The translations under genes and the position numbers were made by a program. Below, one piece after another: positions 10,650 through 19,904 of a stretch of DNA of 64,000 bases. Within the stretch, counting starts at the first letter, position 1, and the number at the start of each line of letters is the position of its first letter. The notes under the pieces were generated by a model. The model was given only the letters and a program-made list of their open reading frames with translations, was not told where the DNA came from and ran no database searches. Source of the DNA: Tritrichomonas musculus (Eukaryota; Parabasalia; Tritrichomonadida; Tritrichomonadidae); contig JAPFFF010000005.1 of the NCBI GenBank assembly GCA_039105265.1, positions 5,007,501 to 5,071,500 of the forward strand, given 5' to 3'.

Positions 10650-10741
10650 ATTATTTTATTTTATATAAATATTTTAATTATAAATATAATTACTAGCCTA
10701 TAAAAAGTATATTATTGTCTTTCTTCTTCAGAAATCTCGTT

Positions 10742-13236
10742 ATATAGTACTGTTCATATTAGGTAAAACGTTCATTTTTAAGGAAAATCTGACAAAAAGA
10801 CGTTAAGGAAAAAATAATTTTATTTGCTTTTTTTTCCAGCAACTAATGAATAATTTGATTTTTTAAGTAATAGCAAATTATCAACAAACTAACGTGAGTT
10901 AAAATAACCGATGAAATGAACGTTTATAAATTCATACAAAAAGATATCAGGTTGGACGATCAAAAATAAAAGTCAATTAAAACAAATAATTTTATGATTT
11001 TCGTGTTTAAAACAGATTGATTTAACAATATTGGGTATTTTTAGCCTATCCTAAATCGTTGGCGATGAGATAATTTGAATAAATATTTTTTTTTTTTATG
11101 ATCATTTTTATTTTGATAATATTTACTTAAATATCAATTATTTTTTTAGAAAAAGCAATGTAAATATAAGGTTATCATTCCTTTTATATATTTCTATTTT
11201 CAACATTTCATAATTCTCAGTATATATGAAAATTGCTGGGTTTTTTAAAAAAGTCATCAAAAATGAATTGTTCAATTTTATAACAGAAAAAATAAAAACT
11301 GCATAGCAAAAAATATAATATACATGATTTAGAAATAAGATACTAGCATAATATCACTTTTTAAAATCCCTGTAATAAAAAAAATGAAAATTTGTGTTTT
11401 TAATTGATTGCTTCTTGGAAACAAAAACTTCTGGAATATTGATATTTAAGGTGAAAATTATATGCTCTATAGTATAATAATATTAAATGCAAAATTATAT
11501 AGATGAAACTTACTTTGTCATAAGAAAAATTCACTTTTTTCTTAAATTCAGTAAACTTATATAAATGATGCAAAAGTATAGGTTTTCAATGCTTTTTGGC
11601 ATTTATTTTCTTTCTCATATTTATTTAAACAATTATTAATCTATTTTGATACTTATTTTTAAAAATCAATTAATTATTTAAGAATTTTTCTTTTAAATCA
11701 ATTTTTTTTCGAAATTTTCAAAAATTGAGCTGTTAAAACACATCACTTCTTTCATAATCAAAATTTTCTTCATAACACAAAACAATACATCAAATTCATT
11801 ATAAATCTTATTTTTTTTATCTTTTTATTGATAGCTGGATAGACGAAACATATGAATTAAAACATTTTTCTAATTTTAGTTTTCTGGAAGCAAAATATTA
11901 TCAATTGGAAAGTGGTGGTATATTTAAATATGTAATTACTATATGATTAAATTTTAGTTAATTGGATAAAGAAACAATTGATATTTAAGTAAATATCTAT
12001 TATATAATTAAAAATAAATAGAGCGGTTGTCCATTTGTAAAGTATTGAAAAATATTAAAAAACGCTAATTGGCTAATAATATTTTATATTTGGGGTTGAA
12101 ATATATGGTTTGCTCAGATATATTCTGTTGATTATGAGAAAAAAAATTTCAATATAAAAATAAAAGTGTTTTAAAAATTTTATATTTCTCACAAAATTAT
12201 AGACCCGATTTTCTCTTCATTATTTCATTCCTTTTTATAAATTACTTTATTTTTCATATTTTATCTTTTATGAGTTTATTTGAAAATTGAATTTTTGTAT
12301 TATTATTTTTGGTCAATTCAAATTTCCAAATAAATTTCAATTAAATTTTTCAATTTATTCATTTTTTAAAAGATTTTTATAATGATACGAAAAGGAGATA
12401 TTGATTTTATAATTATATAAAAAGAAATAATTTATACTACTATTATTGTAATTTTGGATGATAGATAAATTGATTGAATCATAAAAGAAAATATATTTTT
12501 TTTTTTTAGATAAAAAACTAATTTCCCAGATGCCAGCTATAAATCCTTATTTTATAATCTTTCGTTAAACTTTCCTGATTCACATGCAATTTCTAAATCA
12601 AGTTTTCCTATCAATATTATCTAATGTTCAAAATCGATTATTTTATTTAAATGATTATTTCAATCTTTTAATCACAATTACAACATTTCCATGTCGTTCA
12701 AGGTGCAAGTCTTCTCAGTTTTTCTGATATATCCATTCAAATATTTCATTCAATTGGAATACCTGTTAGCGAAAAAAAATTTACTTTATTTATAAATAAT
12801 TTATAAATTTGATAAAGACACTTTTTGAGCGTAGCTCAAAAAGCGGCTATCTTGTTATCAAAATAAAAATGATTATAAAAAAAAAAAAAAACTATTAATT
12901 CAAATTATCTCATCGCCAACGATTTAGGATAGGCTAAAAATACCCAATATTGTTAAATCAATCTGTTTTAAACACGAAAATCATAAAATTATTTGTTTTA
13001 ATTGACTTTTATTTTTGATCGTCCAACCTGATATCTTTTTGTATGAATTTATAAACGTTCATTTCATCGGTTATTTTAACTCACGTTAGTTTGTTGATAA
13101 TTTGCTATTACTTAAAAAATCAAATTATTCATTAGTTGCTGGAAAAAAAAGCAAATAAAATTATTTTTTCCTTAACGTCTTTTTGTCAGATTTTCCTTAA
13201 AAATGAACATTTTACCTAATATGAACAGTACTATAT
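10742..13236. mobile_element. 2.5-kb element with about 380-bp near-identical inverted termini
   Basis: 10742-11119 is repeated in inverted orientation at 12855-13236 with very few differences over about 380 bp. Shared blocks include GTACTGTTCATATTAGG, GACGTTAAGGAAAAAATA, CAGGTTGGACGATC and CCTAAATCGTTGGCGATGAG. The outermost shared bases ATATAG contain TA, so the likely target site is TA (Tc1/mariner-like), though the exact boundary is ambiguous by two bases. The 1.7-kb core is AT-rich with no open frame of note, so no transposase was found and it is presumed non-autonomous. The near-identical arms imply recent movement or gene conversion between arms. Confidence 0.75.
12824..12842. repeat. 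Short perfect hairpin just inside the right inverted terminus
   Basis: TTTTGAGC-GTA-GCTCAAAA forms an 8-bp stem with a 3-nt loop, about 12 bp inside the inner end of the right arm. It is not seen at the inner end of the left arm. Confidence 0.4.
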
Positions 13237-13283
13237 TCATTTTCATTAAACAATCCAAATATTCAATATCATTATTACCTTAA

Positions 13284-13524
13284 GGTACAAATCCAGTACG
13301 TTTAGTAACCGCAATTTTTTTTGACATTATCAAAGAATAAGATGACATGTTAAATAAAAAACGATTATTTTCATCCATTTCATATAACATGTCACAATGC
13401 TTATTTAAATTGTAAAATAAGTATCAAAAACAAACCTAGTCAATTTAAACTTTTTCAGAGACATGCAACTATTCAAATAATAAACGTTCTCCTATTCAAA
13501 AAAAAAACGTACTGGATTTGTACC
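13284..13524. mobile_element. TTAA-flanked MITE (piggyBac-like)
   Basis: A 241-bp element with perfect inverted termini GGTACAAATCCAGTACGTTT and AAACGTACTGGATTTGTACC. It is bounded by TTAA on both sides (13280-13283 and 13525-13528), the target site of piggyBac transposases. TA duplication with termini starting AGGTAC is the alternative reading. It is noncoding and 44 bp to the right of the long-terminus element, inside hAT copy B. A lone end of the same family is at 3719-3741. Confidence 0.7.
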
Positions 13525-13603
13525 TTAAAAACAAAAATATATATATATTTTATGTACTTTTCATTATTAATAGATAATTCAATAGTTCTGGAATGTTATA
13601 TTT

Positions 13604-13990
13604 ATAACCCTTGTGGACTTTGGACTCTTTAATTTATGGACTTTTTTAGAGGACTTTTCTAACACTATAAAAATCAAAAAACGTATACTTCTTAGATTTT
13701 TTTGACTTTTTAATTTATGAAATCTAATACAATATTTTGAATGATACTCGTTTAAATACGTTTTTATTCAGAATTTTTTTAACTGAAATTTCAAAAGAAA
13801 ATTGGATAAATATTTACTGAGTAAATTTTACTCAAATAATTAATTGAAAAAGTTGGATTTTGAATGCATGGACTTTTTTTTGGACTTTCGGAGGTTTTCT
13901 TGGACTTGGGACTTTTAAACCTATTTGGTCAAACAAACTAATTCAAATGCCACTTTTTTGACTTAACGTATTTTTTCTGCAAAGGGTTAT
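13604..13990. mobile_element. Candidate 387-bp MITE rich in GGACTTT motifs
   Basis: The ends ATAACCCTT and AAGGGTTAT are inverted, and TATATTT lies just outside both (13597-13603 and 13991-13997). Inside each end are repeated GGACTTT blocks (for example TGTGGACTTTGGACTC on the left and TTGGACTTGGGACTTTT on the right). Termini and flanks are short and AT-rich, so the boundaries are tentative. Confidence 0.45.
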
Positions 13991-14631
13991 TATATTTGTC
14001 TACAAATAGAAATTAAATACACGATATTTCAGAAACCATTGATTATTCAATTATTATTGTGATTATTTGTTGTAAAATATGTAATTAAAGAGAATTAACA
14101 ATATTCATTAGAACCCCCTAAATTTCTTTAATCTTTTTTGTCATTTGTCAATGAAATTTAAATGAATCCGATACATTTTTTGTTAAAAAAAAATACCGAC
14201 AAAAAACCTGACATTCGATATAAATTTTCCACTTTTGTATCAATACTTCGGTTTTTTATCGATAAATACCGTTACTGGCGGTTAGAGCTGGTAATATCGA
14301 TATTTTACCGGGAAAATAACCGCTACCGGAGAGGATCGATACACAACCCTGCATTTCAAGTTATATAAAAGATCTTTTAAATCATATATTCATTAATTTA
14401 AATAAAATTTGGAGTTGAAATATGTATATATCTATTTTATTGATTGAAAAAAATTCAATTTATTTCCTATTCAAAAATAGTAACAAATTTAGAAAAATTC
14501 AAAATGCGACTTCTCCCTTAAAATCGTTGTGATGCAATTTTTTTGGGGAAAATTAATTATAAAATACATAAATAGTATAAATAAAAAAAAAATTTTCTTC
14601 AGATGAAGAAATGAAGTCCATATATTATTTT

Positions 14632-17600
14632 TTAAAAACTATTTGCCATTTCAAATAAAGAAACAATTTGCTCATCATCAATTTGGTCACAAGGAGATTT
14701 TCCTTCATTATCTTTAATATTTATATCAATTTTAGGATTTTTCAACAAAATCTTAATAATTTCAATATATCTTAATAAGACAGACAAATGCAATGATGCT
14801 TTTGTTACTACATATTCGCTTCCTTCTATTGCTACAGTAATTTTCATAAACGCATTTACATCTATTTCTGGATTTTTGCACAAAAGCTCCACAATATTAT
14901 AATTATTTTTTTCAACAGCAGCATGTAAAACTGCTTCTTCCATTTTTCGCAACAAGACCGAATTTACAATTTTTCTAGTGATTTGAAGTACATTTACATT
15001 AATATTTTTGCTATTTAATAACATATCAGTAATTATAATATCATTTTGTTCAACAGCTTGATGCAAAGCTGTCCTTTCTATTTCATCAAATGTGTCTTTA
15101 TCATCAGATTTTGCAACTTTTTTAAATGAAAAAATGTTTGCATCAATTTTTGGATGTTTTAATAAAAGAGAAACAAAATCAATATTTTGTTTATCAACAG
15201 CTAAATGCAAAGATGTCTTTTTTTCTTCAATTAATTCGTTTCCTTCACTTTCTTTTCTCATTGAGATCAGATTGATATCGATATTTGGATTTGCCAACAA
15301 AAGATCAACGATGTCTTTATAATTGTTCTCAATTGCTATATGCAATGCCGCCTCAAATTGATATTCTTCATCGTTATCTTTGCAGAATGTTTTTGTCTGG
15401 ACTGATAACGCATTAACATCAATTTTAGAGTCCTGTAATAATAGTTTAGCAATTAAAATATCGTTGTTTTGAACAGCAGTGTGTAACGGAGTGTCTTCTT
15501 TTTTCATGTCACATTCAGTATTGTGAAAAGAATCAATGAAAGTTGTACGAATACTCTCAATCCTTTTGACGTTAACATCAATGTTTGGCTGTGCTAATAA
15601 GATCTTTACTATGTTGACATATCGCTTTGATATAGCAATAGAGAGTGCTGATTCGTATTCTTCTGAATACGTGTTCAATTCTCCTTCAGATGTTATTTTG
15701 TTTTCATGATGAAAACGTCTAATGTTTACATCAATGTTTGGATTGCTTAATAAAGCATTTACAATTTCAGTTTTGTTTTGCTCAACAGCAACATGCAATG
15801 CAGTTTTCCTTATTTCATCTAAACTGCTGTCTTCATTATTTATGAACTTCTTGATTAACATATTGTTAACATCAATTCTTGGGTGCTTTAATAAAAGCTT
15901 GATTATATAAAGATTGCCAATATCAACAGCTAAATGCAAAGCTTTCATTTCTTCCTCATTTATCTGCTTAACATTTTCATTATATTCTTCTTCCTCTTCT
16001 TCATTCAATTTAACATGCTTTATCTTAGATGTCATATTTATATCGAGATTTTGATTTTGCAATAAAACTTCGGCAATTTCATTATATTCATTTTCGACTG
16101 TAATAAATAATGGCGTTTTTTCATATGATTCATTAACTTTTCTGACATTGACGTCAATTCCAGGATGTTTCAATAAAAGTTCAACAATTTGTTTATATCC
16201 TTTGCAAATTGCGATGTGAAATGCTGTTTTTTCACTGAATTCGTTTGATTTTTCATAATTTGTTATCATTTTCGCATTAATATTAATTCTTTCACATTGC
16301 AAAAGCATGTTAACTATTTGGCAATTATTTTTGTATGCTGCAATATGCAATGCTTGTTTCTCTCTTGAATAACTATTTGAATCTGACACATAAGATTCAA
16401 TAAAATTATCATTTACATTGATTTCTTTGACTGTTAATAAAGATTGAACAATCAACTGATTCTCCTTTTCAACAGCCAAATGCAATGGTGATTTCTCTAT
16501 GTAATAACGTGATGCTGCTTCTTCTTTTGATATAAATTTGCTGTTCACGTCAATTTCTTTTCTAGCCAACAAAAAATTTATTATTTTTGTGTTCTCTTTT
16601 TCAATTGCCACAAACAACGATGGCTTTTCTTCTACATGTTTGTAATTGTTTCCTTTCTCGTATTTATTGATCATTTTAATGTTCAAATCAGCATCTTTTT
16701 TGTCGATTAATAACTCAACAATTTCACAATTTTCGTTTTCAATTGCAGCATGAAGAGCTGTTTTTTCACTCGTTTTTAATCCATAGAAATAAAAATGCTT
16801 GCATTCGGATTTAACGTTTACATCTATATCTTTGTGTGATAATAAAAGATTAACAACTTGAATGTTTCCTTTTTCAACAGAAACAAGCAGAGCTGTTTTT
16901 TCATATTCAATTATTTCCATTTCTTTTTCATCACTTTCAATTTTAATTTTTCGTTGAAATATTTTTTCATTTAAATCTAAATCAAATTCGGATGAATCAA
17001 AGAGATTCTTGATGATAAAAGAATAATCATATTTGCATAAATTGTGAAAAATAGATTTGTCGATAAAATTCATATTGAAATAGTTAAAATTGTAATATTT
17101 CAAGCATTCAATTTCATTTTTCTTCACAAATTTGTTTAAAAAATAATCAGTGATTTTGTTATGATGACATTTAATTGATTCAATCAAGCATTCTTCATAA
17201 AAATTATCATTCTGCTTAGAAATTTGTTGTTCAATATTTTGAATTAATTCGAGATTTTGAGAGTGAATTGCAAAAAGCAACAAAGATGAATTTAATTCAA
17301 TTTTATTTGATAATAAAAAATGAATTATTTTGATTGATCCAAAAAATGCTGAATATTCAATTAGTGATATTTTTTTATTAATTAAAAAAGAATTCGTTTC
17401 AAATATTGACGGCTCAATGATTGATGTAGGAGACCGTTTATTTTCATTTAAATATTGAATGAATTCATCAATTGAATCATTTCGAATTAATTCACATAAA
17501 TAACTGTCATTTTCACCTATTTTTCGTTTTTCTTCATATATATCAAAGCTGTCTTCAATAATTTTTTTGATGTATTTGCGGTCAAATATTTCTGAGTCAA

Positions 17601-18018
17601 TTTGGTCAATTTCGGGATAAAAATAATAAATGTAATTCTTTTGTCTTAATATGTTAATAACTGATTTGTTAATGATGATAATGTTTTCTTTTATTAGATA
17701 AAGAAGGATCCTTTTGTTGCCTTTAAAAATGTTGAATATTTCTGGATTTGTGAAATATTCTTTCATTTCTTCTTTGAAAATTTTCAGAATTCTTTCAATT
17801 TTGCTAAAAAAATTTGTTGCACGGTTATGATTATTTGCGATTTTTGAAAGAATGTAAAGTATTGATTTGAGTTCATTGGGTTTATCTTTAATGCTTTGTT
17901 CTTCAAGAAGATTATTAAGTTTTTTATTGTTTTCTTCATTGAAACTTTCGTCATCAATGCATTCCAGAATTGCATTTTGAATTTCTTTCATTTGTCTTAT
18001 GTAATTTTCAATATTCAT
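14632..18018 (-). CDS. Giant ankyrin-repeat protein of the trichomonad DUF3447 type
   Basis: An 1128-residue cytosolic-type protein. Residues 1-370 form the helical N-terminal region typical of trichomonad ankyrin proteins, starting MNIENYIRQMKEIQNA and containing SLIEYSAFFGSIKIIHFLLSN (about 220-240). From about 370 to the end run about 15 ankyrin units with the core (T/S)ALHxAVExxNxxIVxLLLxxxxIDVN. Unusually, the loops joining units are 15-30 residues, often with EEK or SEKT just before the next ALH, instead of the short DxxGxT turn. Only the last unit has a normal turn (NIKDNEGKSPCDQI). The ATG at 18018 is favoured: the frame extends to a TTG at 18033, but an Inr lies between them. The stop is in TAAAA. 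Function is unknown; probably protein-protein scaffolding. Confidence 0.88.
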   Translation of the reverse strand: MNIENYIRQMKEIQNAILECIDDESFNEENNKKLNNLLEEQSIKDKPNELKSILYILSKIANNHNRATNFFSKIERILKIFKEEMKEYFTNPEIFNIFKGNKRILLYLIKENIIIINKSVINILRQKNYIYYFYPEIDQIDSEIFDRKYIKKIIEDSFDIYEEKRKIGENDSYLCELIRNDSIDEFIQYLNENKRSPTSIIEPSIFETNSFLINKKISLIEYSAFFGSIKIIHFLLSNKIELNSSLLLFAIHSQNLELIQNIEQQISKQNDNFYEECLIESIKCHHNKITDYFLNKFVKKNEIECLKYYNFNYFNMNFIDKSIFHNLCKYDYSFIIKNLFDSSEFDLDLNEKIFQRKIKIESDEKEMEIIEYEKTALLVSVEKGNIQVVNLLLSHKDIDVNVKSECKHFYFYGLKTSEKTALHAAIENENCEIVELLIDKKDADLNIKMINKYEKGNNYKHVEEKPSLFVAIEKENTKIINFLLARKEIDVNSKFISKEEAASRYYIEKSPLHLAVEKENQLIVQSLLTVKEINVNDNFIESYVSDSNSYSREKQALHIAAYKNNCQIVNMLLQCERININAKMITNYEKSNEFSEKTAFHIAICKGYKQIVELLLKHPGIDVNVRKVNESYEKTPLFITVENEYNEIAEVLLQNQNLDINMTSKIKHVKLNEEEEEEYNENVKQINEEEMKALHLAVDIGNLYIIKLLLKHPRIDVNNMLIKKFINNEDSSLDEIRKTALHVAVEQNKTEIVNALLSNPNIDVNIRRFHHENKITSEGELNTYSEEYESALSIAISKRYVNIVKILLAQPNIDVNVKRIESIRTTFIDSFHNTECDMKKEDTPLHTAVQNNDILIAKLLLQDSKIDVNALSVQTKTFCKDNDEEYQFEAALHIAIENNYKDIVDLLLANPNIDINLISMRKESEGNELIEEKKTSLHLAVDKQNIDFVSLLLKHPKIDANIFSFKKVAKSDDKDTFDEIERTALHQAVEQNDIIITDMLLNSKNINVNVLQITRKIVNSVLLRKMEEAVLHAAVEKNNYNIVELLCKNPEIDVNAFMKITVAIEGSEYVVTKASLHLSVLLRYIEIIKILLKNPKIDINIKDNEGKSPCDQIDDEQIVSLFEMANSF

Positions 18019-18021
18019 ATC

Positions 18022-18027
18022 CAATGA
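18022..18027 (-). promoter_or_regulatory. Initiator (Inr) of the ankyrin gene
   Basis: TCATTG on the minus strand fits the trichomonad Inr (TCA then Py then T/A) and places transcription start about 7 bases before the chosen ATG. This supports 18018 over the upstream TTG. Confidence 0.55.
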
Positions 18028-18662
18028 AAGCAAAAATCTATTTCCAAGGTTAAATATTGAATAAAAATTAACCTTTTAAAGGCTAATTCGCATTTTTTCA
18101 TTGAAAAAAAAAAAAAAAAAAAAAAAAAAGGAAGGTCATTTATTTTATGAAAAAGATTCATTAATTATTTATTAAAAACCTTAAATATCTTTTTTATTTT
18201 AAATTCGTTTTGATTTACCCAATATGTATAAATATTTATGAAAAAAATAGTCAGAATTTCCATAATTCTATTGATTGATAATAAATTTACTCATTATTTA
18301 AACATAAAAATTACCAAAATTTGAAGAATATCAAAAAAATTATACATCAAATTTAGATTAGATAATTATATTATTACTTATGGGTATAAAATATAAATGA
18401 TAATTACTTCCAAAATTGGAAATATTGAAACAATATTAAAATTTGTACATTTTCCTTCAGGAGAATGTGAGTATTTTCTCTTTTAAAAGAATTGAATGGA
18501 TATCTGAAAAAGTTGAAATAAATTTTGTTCTCTTCTGAATTCTATTTGATGATCATTCAATTTTGAAATATTTTTATTTAATTTTTGCTAAATTATTTAA
18601 TTAATTCAATAATATTCAATGAAATAAAAAATAAAATTTTAGTATCCTATCTGTAATTTATT
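18028..18662. other. Divergent intergenic region between ankyrin and pseudokinase genes
   Basis: About 635 bp separating two head-to-head genes. It contains a 26-nt poly(A) run on the plus strand (18104-18129) and otherwise AT-rich sequence with no recognised element. Confidence 0.55.
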
Positions 18663-18668
18663 TCATAT
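18663..18668 (+). promoter_or_regulatory. Initiator (Inr) of the pseudokinase gene
   Basis: TCATAT lies 12 bases upstream of the ATG at 18680 and fits the trichomonad Inr consensus. Confidence 0.5.
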
Positions 18669-18679
18669 TTAAAAAATTA

Positions 18680-19660
18680 ATGCAACAGCAATTTTTAATC
18701 CCGCATAAAGTTGGTAGTTATTCATTTATTAATGAAGTTGAAGATAACAAATGGACTTCTATAGATCAACAATCAAATAAAGAAGTTTTTATTCAATTGA
18801 TTTCCAAAAAAGAATGCCAAACCCAAGATTTCCAATCCAAAATCATGACATATTTTAATACATTAAAGAAAATTCATTCAACATTCTTTTCAAGATGTCT
18901 AGATTTCTTTGAAGATAAACACAATTATTACGTAGTAATGGAGAAACCAGAAGGAATTACTTTAAATGAATATGTTTTTAGAAATAAAGGAAAAATAACT
19001 GAAGAATATATAAAAACATTTTTCTCAAACTTAATTGAAGCTTATCGAGAAATGCTTAATAACAATTTTCAATTTTCAGTTACATACAACAATATATATG
19101 TGAAGGACTGCAATGTTTTTAACTTAAATGAATTTAAATTAACGATTATTCCTTATATGATGAAATCAGTTATTAGTTCTTCTTATATGTTTGAAGCTCC
19201 TGAAGTTTTCTTGGGAAAGATTAAAAGCAGTGAATCAAATGTTTGGACATGTGGCGTTTTCTTATATTATATTACAACAGGTACTCTTCCATTTTCTGTT
19301 ACTCCGTTTAATCCAGATGAATTTCAAAAAATCATTTTAAATGCTGAAATACAAATTCCACTTTATGTTCCATCAAATATCAAAGATATTATTGCCAGAA
19401 TGATAATAAAGAATCCAGGATCGCGTATTAAATTTGCTCAAATATTTGACCACGTTTGGCTGAAAAAAGAAAGTGTAAAACAAACAGCAAAAACATACAG
19501 TCATATTGATATGGATCAGTTTCCCACTCTATGGGCCCAACCTAACTTCATCAAAGAATATCCTAAAGATGATAATGCCAGATCTAATAAATTCCACTTC
19601 CAAGTTGTTCCAAAGCAAAAAACAAGTCGTTTTCACATAGAAAAAATTCAAAAGCAATAA
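18680..19660 (+). CDS. Protein kinase-like pseudokinase
   Basis: A 326-residue protein with the overall kinase fold of the CAMK/SNF1 type but without catalytic residues. The Gly-rich loop is missing (SYSFINEVEDNKW). The VAIK position reads VFIQLI, so the ATP-binding Lys is absent. The HRD region reads FSVTYNNIYV and the DFG region LTIIPYM. Retained structural motifs include APE (EAPEVF, about 174), the helix F segment ESNVWTCGVFLYYITTGTLPF (about 188-208) and a terminal DHVWLKK (about 257). It probably acts by binding rather than phosphorylating. The first 13 residues precede the domain and the last 60 are unstructured. Divergent from the ankyrin gene. Confidence 0.85.
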   Translation: MQQQFLIPHKVGSYSFINEVEDNKWTSIDQQSNKEVFIQLISKKECQTQDFQSKIMTYFNTLKKIHSTFFSRCLDFFEDKHNYYVVMEKPEGITLNEYVFRNKGKITEEYIKTFFSNLIEAYREMLNNNFQFSVTYNNIYVKDCNVFNLNEFKLTIIPYMMKSVISSSYMFEAPEVFLGKIKSSESNVWTCGVFLYYITTGTLPFSVTPFNPDEFQKIILNAEIQIPLYVPSNIKDIIARMIIKNPGSRIKFAQIFDHVWLKKESVKQTAKTYSHIDMDQFPTLWAQPNFIKEYPKDDNARSNKFHFQVVPKQKTSRFHIEKIQKQ

Positions 19661-19904
19661 TCAATAATAATTATTACAATAATAAAAATGTGTGTTTTTT
19701 TTTCTATTCAATTTTTCTATTTTTAATTGTTATGTTCTGTTTTTTCTAATCTAGCCTTATGTGAATTCATTTGTAAATAATTGTGAATTCTTTTTCAGAC
19801 AAACATTCTGTAATGAGCAAATTAACGCATTCTTTCTTGATTTGATATTTTGTATCATTTTCTCTTGATAGCATTATTTAATATATCTTAAATACCAAAA
19901 TGAA

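Larger units (their letters stand above)
9927..14351. mobile_element. hAT-type element (copy B), enlarged by nested insertions
   Basis: The ends are CAGCATTGTTAATCGATACG and, inverted from the right, CAGGGTTGTGTATCGATCC, the same terminal consensus as the copy at 2048-3102. The flanking 8-mers CGTTTCAA (9919-9926) and CATTTCAA (14352-14359) agree at 7 of 8 positions. Subterminal motifs of the TACCGGTTA, TATCGATA and CGGTATTT type crowd both ends (9935-10110 and 14195-14345). Four other elements sit inside (10171-10649, 10742-13236, 13284-13524, 13604-13990). Subtracting them and their target repeats leaves roughly 0.8 kb, near copy A's 1.05 kb. No transposase was recognised anywhere in the 4.4 kb. 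Confidence 0.75.

Noticed and set aside
10742-13236. Idea that the long inverted termini mark a Maverick/Polinton remnant
   Set aside because: No capsid, polymerase or integrase sequence is visible, the size is far too small, and there is no 6-bp target repeat; a TA-type non-autonomous element fits better.
10742-13236. Mutator-like assignment of the long-terminus element
   Set aside because: The 9 bases outside the two ends do not match, so the Mutator-type duplication is absent.
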